Source: an uncultured Robinsoniella sp.
Lineage (GTDB): Bacteria; Bacillota; Clostridia; Lachnospirales; Lachnospiraceae
DNA length: 64,000 nucleotides
NCBI GenBank assembly: GCA_900540475.1
Contig: UQGG01000021.1
Coordinates: 60,831 to 124,830 of the forward strand
Reading direction: 5' to 3'
Shown: positions 43,782 to 51,771 of the stretch, one piece after another
Layout of the letters: every line of letters starts with the position of its first letter
How positions within the stretch are numbered: the first letter of the stretch is position 1
The notes under the pieces: model-generated
The model's input: the letters and a program-made list of their open reading frames with translations, nothing else
Told to the model about the DNA's origin: nothing
Database searches by the model: none
Position numbers and translations under genes: made by a program

Positions 43782-45419
43782 CTACTCTGCGCCACCCTCC
43801 GGGCTGTCTGCATTTTCCGGAGACGGGATATCCGTTCCGGGAGAATTTTCACTTTGAGGTGCATTCGTTTCACTGCCCGGTGTGTTGGTCTCACCATCCG
43901 GTTTATTGGTCTCACCGTCCGGCTTATTGGTCTCACCATCTGGTTTATTGGTCTCGCCATTCGGTTTATTCGTTTCACCATCCGGTTTATTGGTCTCAGG
44001 TGTGGTTGGTGTAACCGGTGTATTCGGCGGAGCTGCCGTTGATCCCTGATAGCAGATAATCGGAGTTCCTACCTCTATATTGTCATAGATCACAGAAACA
44101 ATATTTATAGGCGTATTTATACAGCCATGAGATCCGTGGGTCTTATACCAGTCCCCGCCAAAAACAGGCTGCCAGTTGGCATCGTGTATTCCCACACCAT
44201 TGTAGTAAGGCATCCAATAGCTTACCGGGGTTCTGTAATCTTCACCAACAAGTGTAGCATCCCGTTCTTTATCCTGCAGCGTAAATACCCCAATTGGAGA
44301 ATCATAGCCTTTGGAGGTGTTGCCTGTAACTACATCTGTATCAATGACCAGGTTTCCGTTCTTATAATACCACATATGCTGGAAATTGTAATCAATTTCT
44401 ACATAGGTATCCCCGATATCGTTTTCTCCTCTAGCGAAAGCGGTCTGCGCATAAATCGGTTCACGGGAAACGGACTCCCCTTTCTTTAATATATTCATCA
44501 GTTCCTGTTTTTCTCCATCCCGGTCAATCATCCAGCCGTAAGTGACATTCTGAATGGTAACATGTTCCCCACGGGATGTTTTAAAGGGCTGGGAACGCCC
44601 ATTGGTATCATAATCATCTGCCAGCCTGTCTACATAGTCGCTGACTTCACTTTCATTAAAGGTAATATTATTATTGACATCCAGACTCATCCACTGGTTA
44701 ATGGTATCACTGCTGATCACTTCCTGATCACTTCCAAATTCATATGTAACGGTCATATTGGAATACTTATTCAGCACTTCCACCTTCTTTGTAAGGCTTT
44801 CGTCATTTGCATATACAGCCGGCTTTAAATAACAGTCATTTTCAACCAGATCCAGATTGGCATCTCCTTCATCAACTGCTTTTACCAGCAGGTCAAATAC
44901 CTTTTCCTTATCCAGTTCATTCCCCGTAACCTCATCTTCAACACGGTATCCCGTACCAGCCTGCACAATCTTGGCATCTTCCGGTTTTACGATTTTGGAC
45001 TCATCAAAGAATGACAGTTTCTCCATACTGCTGCGGAGTGCTTCCTTATCATATGTGGTTTTGGCTACCATGCTGTAGCTCTCCGGATTAAAATATGCAT
45101 AGAGCCATGACAGTGGATTCTGGCTGTCTTTCAGTTCCTGCACCTGTCCGTTTTCCACATAGGCAAAATTCATCCGTGCACCGCTGATACTCTCCTCTTT
45201 GCCATCCATGCCCACTATGGTGATACTGTAATCCTGCACTTTATTCGCTATCATATTTTCTGCTTCTTCCACGGTCTTGGAAGAACAGTCAATTCCATTA
45301 ATAATGGAACCCGGGAAAAAGTGTTTCATAAAATACACACTTACCCCCATGTAAATTGCAATCATGACAAGCACGTAAATTATCGCGCCTATTAATAACA
45401 TCTTTCGTGATTTTCTCAT
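43782..45419 (-). CDS. L,D-transpeptidase (YkuD) with a heptapeptide-repeat tail
   Basis: 545 residues from the ATG at 45419 (AAAGGA upstream). One N-terminal transmembrane helix (about 8-30), then PG-binding-4-like domains (about 35-320), then the YkuD domain with catalytic SHGCIN in KTHGSHGCINTP near residue 445. It crosslinks peptidoglycan stems 3-3. The C-terminus is a proline/threonine-rich stretch with about six copies of ETNKPDG or variants, encoded by 21-bp DNA repeats (about 43864-43998), likely a wall-spanning spacer whose length may vary between strains. Neighbours ddl and murF are also cell-wall genes. Confidence 0.92.
   Translation of the reverse strand: MRKSRKMLLIGAIIYVLVMIAIYMGVSVYFMKHFFPGSIINGIDCSSKTVEEAENMIANKVQDYSITIVGMDGKEESISGARMNFAYVENGQVQELKDSQNPLSWLYAYFNPESYSMVAKTTYDKEALRSSMEKLSFFDESKIVKPEDAKIVQAGTGYRVEDEVTGNELDKEKVFDLLVKAVDEGDANLDLVENDCYLKPAVYANDESLTKKVEVLNKYSNMTVTYEFGSDQEVISSDTINQWMSLDVNNNITFNESEVSDYVDRLADDYDTNGRSQPFKTSRGEHVTIQNVTYGWMIDRDGEKQELMNILKKGESVSREPIYAQTAFARGENDIGDTYVEIDYNFQHMWYYKNGNLVIDTDVVTGNTSKGYDSPIGVFTLQDKERDATLVGEDYRTPVSYWMPYYNGVGIHDANWQPVFGGDWYKTHGSHGCINTPINIVSVIYDNIEVGTPIICYQGSTAAPPNTPVTPTTPETNKPDGETNKPNGETNKPDGETNKPDGETNKPDGETNTPGSETNAPQSENSPGTDIPSPENADSPEGGAE
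43864..43998. repeat. 21-bp coding minisatellite in the L,D-transpeptidase gene
   Basis: About six copies of a 21-bp unit (plus strand CCGGTTTATTGGTCTCACCAT with variants) encode ETNKPDG repeats. The reading frame is kept by the unit length. Confidence 0.85.
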
Positions 45420-45617
45420 ATTAATTTTCCTTTGCATGTTCATTATGGGACTTTTCCAGCTGCCCCACGTTTTCTCCCGGTCAGCGCTGTAAATGCACCG
45501 ACCTGCTGAATAGCTATTTCCATTCTACCACGTCTCAAACATTTGTAAATAAACTTCAGGAAATATTAATATAGAGAACGGGAATTTTTAAATTTTCTCC
45601 CGCTGGTGCAAAGAAAA

Positions 45618-45649
45618 GGCCGCAGCCCGCAATACAGGGGGCCGCAGCC
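45618..45649 (-). terminator. Terminator of the aspartate aminotransferase gene
   Basis: On the minus strand GGCTGCGGCCC pairs with GGGCTGCGGCC (two wobbles), followed by TTTTCTTTG. Confidence 0.7.
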
Positions 45650-45658
45650 GGTTACATC

Positions 45659-46945
45659 TTATTTACTTTCCAGTATTTTGTCAATACTTACCAGTTTTAC
45701 ACTGAGTACGAATATGTCAGTTGCCACTGCCAGTTCTTCCGGTGTGGGATAAGAAGGTGCAATACGGATATTGCTGTCCTGAGGATCCTTACCGTATGGG
45801 AATGTGGCGCCTGCTCCGGTCATAACAAGACCTGCATCTTTTGCTTTCGCTACAATTGCCTTAGCGCATCCCGGAAGAGCATCAAAGGAAATGAAATATC
45901 CTCCTCTTGGACGAATCCATGTTCCGATTTCCAAACCGCCCAGTTCGGATTCCAGACCATTAATGACTGCCTCAAACTTCGGACGCATAATGTCTGCATG
46001 TTTTTTCATGTGTTCCACCATACCGTGGATATCTTTGAAGAAACGTACATGTCTCAGCTGATTTAATTTGTCATGACCGATGGTCTGAATTGTCATCTGT
46101 CTTCTGATCGCTTCTAAGTTTGCTGGAGAAGCTGCAATGGCTGCCACACCGGAGCCCGGGAAGCTGACCTTGGAAGTGGAACAGAATTTATAAACCATAT
46201 CGGGATTACCAGCTTTTTTACATTCCATGAGGATTTCAATGAGGTTATCCTGCTTATCATCGTATAAATGATGAATGCCGTATGCGTTATCCCAGAAAAT
46301 ACGAAAATCTTTTGCTGCCGGCTGTAAACGTGCAAATCTTCTTACTGTTTCATCGGAATAGGTAATTCCCTGAGGATTCGAGTACTTTGGCACACACCAG
46401 ATACCCTTGATCGCTTCGTCTTCGCTTACCAGCTTCTCTACCAGATCCATATCCGGTCCATCCATTGTCATGGGAACGTTGATCATTTCAATTCCGAAAT
46501 ATTCGGTGATTAAAAAATGTCTGTCATATCCCGGTACCGGACATAAGAATTTTACTTTATCTAATTTACACCATGGAGTACTTCCCATAACCCCGTGAGT
46601 CATGGAACGGGCAATAGTATCAAACATAATGTTCAGGCTGGAGTTACCGTGGATAATAATCTGATTTGCCGGTACTTCTGTCATATCAGCCAGTAATTCC
46701 TGTGCTTCCGGGATTCCGTCTAATACGCCGTAGTTTCTGCAATCCACTCCTGCTCTGCATTTTAAATCGGAACTGCTGTTTAAAACATCCATCATTCCCA
46801 TAGCCAGATCTAACTGTGCTGCGGAAGGTTTTCCACGGGACATATCTAATTGTAAGCCTTTTTCTTTAATTTCCTGAAAGCGTGCTTCCAATTCTGCTTT
46901 TTCCTGTAACAGTTCCTCTTTGCTCATTTCCATATACGTTGCCAT
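45659..46945 (-). CDS. Aspartate aminotransferase, class Ic (Aminotran_MocR-like)
   Basis: 428 residues, a PLP-dependent fold-type I enzyme of the subgroup called type Ic aspartate aminotransferases (also annotated alanine-glyoxylate or MocR-like). Landmarks: QLDMSRGKPSAAQLDLAMGM, VDCRNYGVLDGIPEAQELLA, IIHGNSSLNIMFDT, FLCPVPGYDRHFLI, WCVPKYSNPQGITYS, DNAYGIHHLYDD and CSTSKVSFPGSGVA with the PLP lysine. The ATG at 46945 has AGGAGG upstream. It transfers amino groups between aspartate or a related amino acid and 2-oxoglutarate. It stands alone with its own terminator. Confidence 0.9.
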   Translation of the reverse strand: MATYMEMSKEELLQEKAELEARFQEIKEKGLQLDMSRGKPSAAQLDLAMGMMDVLNSSSDLKCRAGVDCRNYGVLDGIPEAQELLADMTEVPANQIIIHGNSSLNIMFDTIARSMTHGVMGSTPWCKLDKVKFLCPVPGYDRHFLITEYFGIEMINVPMTMDGPDMDLVEKLVSEDEAIKGIWCVPKYSNPQGITYSDETVRRFARLQPAAKDFRIFWDNAYGIHHLYDDKQDNLIEILMECKKAGNPDMVYKFCSTSKVSFPGSGVAAIAASPANLEAIRRQMTIQTIGHDKLNQLRHVRFFKDIHGMVEHMKKHADIMRPKFEAVINGLESELGGLEIGTWIRPRGGYFISFDALPGCAKAIVAKAKDAGLVMTGAGATFPYGKDPQDSNIRIAPSYPTPEELAVATDIFVLSVKLVSIDKILESK

Positions 46946-47049
46946 AATAGTCCTCCTCAATTGGCTTTGTCTTTTTCTGAAATACATTTGTGCGTCCTAC
47001 GCACATATTCTATCGCTATCTGCTATTTTATTACTACCGCCAACATTCG

Positions 47050-47424
47050 TCAAGTCTTTTTTTTACTTTTATACCGGGCAATTTGGACGGCATCTTCGAT
47101 TTCCAGATCCCTTTCTCCTGCCAGTGACTCCAAATGGTGTCTGAATTCGTGCAAAATAGTCTTACGGAGTTTCTCTTTCAGCCTGTCTTTCGGCAATGTG
47201 CCATAAATTCGTGCAAAAGAGCCATAGTATATCACAACATACCTTCCCAGAAACGGATTCCTGCAATATTGGCCCATAATGCTCAATTCGCTGCCCACAC
47301 TTTCCGGGTGGCGCTTCTCTTCTTCCTTTAAGATTACCCCTCCGCTCAATTCCTGGAAAAAGTCTTCCGGGAGCGTTGCCACTATTTCCGACATCATCTC
47401 TTCAAATTCGTCGATGCTTACCAT
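47050..47424 (-). CDS. Small zincin-like metallopeptidase family protein
   Basis: 124 residues with the HExxH motif HEFRHHLES near residue 92, plus the conserved LGRYVVIYYGSF and LKEKLRKTILHEFRHH context of the PF06262 metallopeptidase family. These are short cytosolic putative zinc proteases of unknown substrate, common in Firmicutes and Actinobacteria. GGAGGGATTGC lies before the ATG. It follows the aldehyde dehydrogenase gene with a 27-bp gap, so the two are probably cotranscribed. Confidence 0.85.
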   Translation of the reverse strand: MVSIDEFEEMMSEIVATLPEDFFQELSGGVILKEEEKRHPESVGSELSIMGQYCRNPFLGRYVVIYYGSFARIYGTLPKDRLKEKLRKTILHEFRHHLESLAGERDLEIEDAVQIARYKSKKKT

Positions 47425-47451
47425 GCAATCCCTCCTTTGCCCAACTGTTTC

Positions 47452-48825
47452 CTACCTTAATATCATCTTCAGTATCCGGAAAAACAAGCCTTTATATGGA
47501 GGATAGCGAAACGGCATGTCAAGCCATACCGCTTTCTTCAGTACGCTTTTCCGATGTGAAAAAGTCTCAAAGCTATCTTTTCCATGGTATCCGCCCATTC
47601 CGCTGTCTCCCACACCGCCAAAAGGCATATGGGAACTTGCCAGATGCATTACCGTATCGTTGATACAGCCCCCTCCAAAGGAAGTATACTTCAGGAAGTA
47701 ATTTTCACGTTTTCTGCTTCCGGTAAAATAATAAGCCGCCAGCGGTTTGGGGCGTCTGGAAACCAGCCCTATTGCTTCTGGAAGTGTTCGAAATGTCAGA
47801 ACCGGCATCACAGGTCCAAAAATTTCCTCCTGCATAATTGGTGACTGCCATGTTATACCGTCCAGGATTGTGGGCGCTATCTGCAGCGTGTCCGGACTCC
47901 CGGTTCCCCCCGCTATTACGCTTTCTCCTTTTATCAGACCCATAATCCGTCTGTAGTGCTTTTCGTTTACAATCCTGGTATAAGTATCCTTTCCATCTCT
48001 CTGTTTTCGATACAGCCGGTCAATATATTCTTTCATATATGCAAGAAGGGTTTCCTTACATTCCTCCTGAACCAGAAGGTAATCCGGCGCCACGCAGGTC
48101 TGTCCGGCATTCAGATATTTTCCCCAGACAATCCTTTTTGCCGCAAGCTTTAAATCTGCCGTTTCATCTACAATGCAGGGGCTCTTGCCTCCCAGTTCCA
48201 GACTGACCGGAGTAAGGTTTCTGGAAGCAGCCTCCATCACCATTTTTCCCACCTGGACACTTCCGGTAAAGAAAATATAGTCAAACTTCTGCTTCAAAAG
48301 CGACTGGTTCTCGGCTCTGCCGCCTTCTATTACTGCCACATATTTTTCCGGGTATATCTCACCCAGCATTTTCTTCAACAGTGCGGATACGTTTGGTGAA
48401 TAATTGGATGGTTTTAAAACAACGCAGTTACCGGCAGCGATGGCTCCGGCAAGGGGATCCAATGACAATAGTACCGGATAATTCCATGGAGACATCACAA
48501 GGGTTACACCATAAGGTTCCCGGTAAATGCGGCTCACCGACGGAAAATTTGCCAGAGAGGTCTTCACACGCTCCGGCCTCGCCCATGACGCCACATGGGA
48601 CTGTAAGTATTTCACTTCATCCAGGACAAGTCCGATCTCCGTTCCATATGCCTCAAATTCCGGCTTGTTCAGATCCTCCTTTAATGCCTGATAAAATTCT
48701 TTTTCGTATTTTTTGATTATTTTCCGTAGTTTTCCAAGCTGCTCCATCCGAAATGAGACATCCAGCGTGTGCCCTTCCCGAAAAAAAGATCTTTGTGCTT
48801 TTATGATGGATTCGATTGTATGCAT
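47452..48825 (-). CDS. Aldehyde dehydrogenase
   Basis: About 457 residues. NAD(P)-dependent oxidation of an aldehyde to an acid. Visible: PWNYPVLLSLDPLAGAIAAGNCVVLKPSN, FTGSVQVGKMV with the coenzyme loop, LELGGKSPCIVDE with the general base Glu, GQTCVAPDYLLV with the catalytic Cys, and QEEIFGPVMPVLTF. This is the class-3 ALDH/YwdH-like group that tends to have a hydrophobic C-terminal tail, seen here (FRYPPYKGLFFRILKMIL). Two starts are possible after AAAGGGGG, at 48831 and 48825; I prefer 48825 by spacing. Confidence 0.92.
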   Translation of the reverse strand: MHTIESIIKAQRSFFREGHTLDVSFRMEQLGKLRKIIKKYEKEFYQALKEDLNKPEFEAYGTEIGLVLDEVKYLQSHVASWARPERVKTSLANFPSVSRIYREPYGVTLVMSPWNYPVLLSLDPLAGAIAAGNCVVLKPSNYSPNVSALLKKMLGEIYPEKYVAVIEGGRAENQSLLKQKFDYIFFTGSVQVGKMVMEAASRNLTPVSLELGGKSPCIVDETADLKLAAKRIVWGKYLNAGQTCVAPDYLLVQEECKETLLAYMKEYIDRLYRKQRDGKDTYTRIVNEKHYRRIMGLIKGESVIAGGTGSPDTLQIAPTILDGITWQSPIMQEEIFGPVMPVLTFRTLPEAIGLVSRRPKPLAAYYFTGSRKRENYFLKYTSFGGGCINDTVMHLASSHMPFGGVGDSGMGGYHGKDSFETFSHRKSVLKKAVWLDMPFRYPPYKGLFFRILKMILR

Positions 48826-48907
48826 TGACATTTTCCCCCTTTCAAACCGTACTCGTTTCATTAAGTAGTATTATAGCGAAGTTTTCTAACAAACGCAAAT
48901 AAAACTA

Positions 48908-48936
48908 TTGTTTATTATACCCAACTTCGCTATACT
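48908..48936 (+). promoter_or_regulatory. Promoter of the 57-residue protein and MATE gene
   Basis: TTGTTT (48908-48913), 17-bp spacer, TATACT (48931-48936), with TATAAT overlapping just downstream. Confidence 0.55.
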
Positions 48937-49023
48937 ATAATATTGAGAGTTAATTTACGACAAAAGACCGGAGACTGTCTGAATACAATATTCTTGCGCG
49001 CTCTGACAGGGAGGTGATGATAC

Positions 49024-49197
49024 ATGGAAACTTTTGAATATATAGTGGAAGCTATTGACGGAGATTATGCACATTTAAAGAGAACCGATCAGGAATGCAG
49101 CGAATTAAAGCTGGTTGCCCGGGCACTTCTGCCGCCGGAAATCATGGAGGGTACACGCCTCCGTCAGGAATTCTTTGAATACACAATAATTGATTAA
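49024..49197 (+). CDS. Small DUF3006-like protein
   Basis: 57 residues, start supported by GGGAGGTGATG a few bases upstream. The pattern YIVEAIDGDYAHLKR ... ARALLPPEIMEGTRLRQ matches short DUF3006 proteins (one-domain, beta-rich, of unknown function, often downstream or beside membrane genes). It ends 22 bp before the MATE transporter start and shares its promoter, so a linked role or simple cotranscription is possible. Confidence 0.65.
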   Translation: METFEYIVEAIDGDYAHLKRTDQECSELKLVARALLPPEIMEGTRLRQEFFEYTIID

Positions 49198-49219
49198 ATA
49201 TAGACAAGAGGTAACGTTA

Positions 49220-50608
49220 ATGAATAACAATAATGAATTTCTTGGTACAAAAAAGGTCAGCCGCCTGATGCTTCAGCTGGCACTCCCTGCAATCACCGCC
49301 CAATTGGTCAACATGCTCTATAACATCGTGGACCGGATCTATATCGGGCATATGCCGGATGTGGGTCCAATGGCTCTAACTGGCGTAGGACTGTGTTTCC
49401 CGGTTATTATTCTGATTACTGCTTTCAGCAGCCTGATCGGAATGGGCGGAGCACCCCAGGTCTCTATGAAGATGGGTGAAAATGACATAAAGGGTGCTGA
49501 AAAGACCCTTGGCAACTGCTTCGTGATGCTCATTGGACTGGCGGTTATACTGACTGCATTTTTCTTAATCTTTGGTGAACCAATGCTTTTCCTGTTCGGA
49601 GCCAGCGAGAACACCATAAACTATTCTCTGGATTATATGAATATTTACGTCCTTGGAACCATATTTGTTATGACTGCCCTTGGATTAAATTCTTTTATCA
49701 CTGCACAGGGATTTGCAAAGGTCAGTATGCTGACAACCATAATCGGTGCCATTATCAACATCGTACTGGACCCTATCTTCATCTTTGGTTTTGGCATGGG
49801 TGTCAAAGGAGCTGCACTTGCCACCATTTTATCCCAATGCGTTTCTGCAATCTGGGTACTTTATTTCCTCACAGGCAAAAAAACGATCCTGCGTATTAAA
49901 AAATCGGATTTTAGAATTAATAAAAAGATTATCATACCGGTGCTGGCATTGGGTGCTTCTCCCTTTATTATGAGCAGTACGGAAAGCCTGTTAAACATTT
50001 GCTTTAATTCTTCCCTACAGCGCTTTGGGGGCGATCTGGCTGTGGGTGCCATGACCATTTTGGGAAGTATCATGCAGTTTGTGCTGCTGCCTCTGCAGGG
50101 GCTGTCCCAGGGAGCCCAGCCAATCATCAGTTATAATTACGGGGCGCGCAAGCTGGACCGGGTAAAACACGCTTTTAAACTTTTACTAATTGCTTCCATC
50201 CTCTATACCACGGTATTCTGGCTTATTATTATGTTCTTCCCTCACCTGATGCCGTCATTGTTCGCCAGCAGCCAGGAACTCCTTGATATTTCAGCATGGG
50301 CAGCAAGGGTATATACAGGCGGTATATTCATGATGGGTGTGCAGATTGCCTGCCAGCAGACCTTTATCGCACTGGGACAGGCCAAAATTTCCCTGTTTTT
50401 AGCGCTCCTTCGTAAGATTATTCTGCTGATACCTTTTATTTACATACTGCCGCTGTTTATCTCTGATAAAGTATTTGCGGTATTTCTGGCAGAGCCCATT
50501 GCCGATATTCTGGCTGCACTTACGACACTTACGCTGTTTATCCTTAAATTCAAAAAGATTCTCAGGGACCACGAAAAGCAAAATCAAGATTCCCGCGCGG
50601 CAGTCTGA
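49220..50608 (+). CDS. MATE family efflux transporter
   Basis: 462 residues and about 12 membrane helices, the standard MATE length. Conserved stretches: LMLQLALPAITAQLVNMLYNIVDRIYIGHM, MGGAPQVSMKMGEND and, in the second half, LSQGAQPIISYNYGARKLDRV. MATE proteins export cationic drugs or metabolites using a Na+ or H+ gradient; the substrate is unknown. Start at 49220 chosen by AGAGG upstream rather than the longer frame from 49190, which would overlap the preceding small gene. Confidence 0.92.
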   Translation: MNNNNEFLGTKKVSRLMLQLALPAITAQLVNMLYNIVDRIYIGHMPDVGPMALTGVGLCFPVIILITAFSSLIGMGGAPQVSMKMGENDIKGAEKTLGNCFVMLIGLAVILTAFFLIFGEPMLFLFGASENTINYSLDYMNIYVLGTIFVMTALGLNSFITAQGFAKVSMLTTIIGAIINIVLDPIFIFGFGMGVKGAALATILSQCVSAIWVLYFLTGKKTILRIKKSDFRINKKIIIPVLALGASPFIMSSTESLLNICFNSSLQRFGGDLAVGAMTILGSIMQFVLLPLQGLSQGAQPIISYNYGARKLDRVKHAFKLLLIASILYTTVFWLIIMFFPHLMPSLFASSQELLDISAWAARVYTGGIFMMGVQIACQQTFIALGQAKISLFLALLRKIILLIPFIYILPLFISDKVFAVFLAEPIADILAALTTLTLFILKFKKILRDHEKQNQDSRAAV

Positions 50609-50626
50609 CCCGGTGCTGCGTAAAAA

Positions 50627-50666
50627 GGGGGGCTGCAGGATTATACATCCTGCAGCCCCCTTTTTC
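50627..50666. terminator. Bidirectional terminator between MATE and cysE genes
   Basis: GGGGGCTGCAGGA and TCCTGCAGCCCCC form a perfect stem with a 7-nt loop, with TTTTTC after it and AAAAA before it. It lies between convergent genes. Confidence 0.92.
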
Positions 50667-50698
50667 TAAGAATAACTTCTCTCAAAGCATCCTCTATA

Positions 50699-51658
50699 TT
50701 AATCCTGCTCTATCCGGTTAAAGAAGCCTTCCTGGCCAATCTCAGCAGTCCGTACCGAAGAACGGTCTTTGAACTGCAGTTCCGGATTCTTGATACTTAC
50801 CCTTGTATGCGCCGGTACCGAAGACGTTAAGAAGGCATTACTACCGATTACCGCACCGGTTCCGATTACCGTCTCCCCGCCTAATATAGATGCTCCGGAA
50901 TATACCGTAACATTATCTTCCAGGGTAGGATGACGCTTTTTATTTCTCAGGCTCTGACCGCCTCTGGTAGACAGCGCTCCCAGGGTTACGCCCTGGTAGA
51001 TCTTCACATTATCACCGATAATTGTTGTCTCGCCAATTACGACACCTGTTCCATGGTCGATGAAGAAATTTCTGCCGATGGTAGCCCCCGGATGAATATC
51101 TATTCCGGTGAGGTTATGGGCATATTCTGTCATCATACGGGGAATAAGCGGTACCCCCAGCACATGGAGTTCATGTGCAATCCGGTTGATGGTAACCGCA
51201 TAAACACCGGGATAAGAAAAGATGATTTCATCCGTATTATAAGCTGCCGGGTCACCATCATAAGCTGCCTGGACATCCGTAGCAAGTATATCCCGCAGTT
51301 CGGGAAGCTTCTTTAAAAACTTCTGTACGATCTCTTCCGCCCTTGCTTCCGCCACATCTTCTGTCAATTCACCAGTGATCTGCTCATGCTGCAGCGCCTT
51401 GGCAACCTGCTTTTTCAGTTTGTACTGAATATTTTCCAGCAGTTCACCCACATGATATTCAATGGAACTTCCTTTTAAATTCTTCAATTCGAAATACCCA
51501 GGGAATAAAACAAAGCGGATCATTTCCAGAATTTCAATCGTCATATTTCTATTCAAACGGTTCGTGCAATCAATATTACAAATAACCGGATGCTTCTGAT
51601 AACTGACCAATAACGAATCCACTAGATTTTTCATTTCCTCCGGTGTTGCTTTATACAT
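50699..51658 (-). CDS. cysE: Serine O-acetyltransferase
   Basis: 319 residues. Forms O-acetylserine for cysteine synthesis. The N-terminal helical region is longer than in E. coli CysE, as in the EpsC/plant-like branch. The left-handed beta-helix shows IHPGATIGRNFFIDHGTGVVIGETTIIGD, VKIYQGVTLGALS and NKKRHPTLEDNVTVYSGASILGG, with the catalytic His/Asp in HGTGVVIGE. It stands alone. A GGAGG ribosome site precedes the start. Confidence 0.93.
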   Translation of the reverse strand: MYKATPEEMKNLVDSLLVSYQKHPVICNIDCTNRLNRNMTIEILEMIRFVLFPGYFELKNLKGSSIEYHVGELLENIQYKLKKQVAKALQHEQITGELTEDVAEARAEEIVQKFLKKLPELRDILATDVQAAYDGDPAAYNTDEIIFSYPGVYAVTINRIAHELHVLGVPLIPRMMTEYAHNLTGIDIHPGATIGRNFFIDHGTGVVIGETTIIGDNVKIYQGVTLGALSTRGGQSLRNKKRHPTLEDNVTVYSGASILGGETVIGTGAVIGSNAFLTSSVPAHTRVSIKNPELQFKDRSSVRTAEIGQEGFFNRIEQD

Positions 51659-51771
51659 AGTGTTCCTCCTTAAAGCTGCCTGCTTATTTTTGCTTTCGTA
51701 ATATAATATTGATTATATATCATAAAGTCACTGATTTACAAGTAAAAGTATGATTTTGGTCTGCAAAGCAG

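Noticed and set aside
45444..45617. Further copy of the dispersed repeat near 45480
   Set aside because: Only short scattered matches; no core GTTTGAAAATT.
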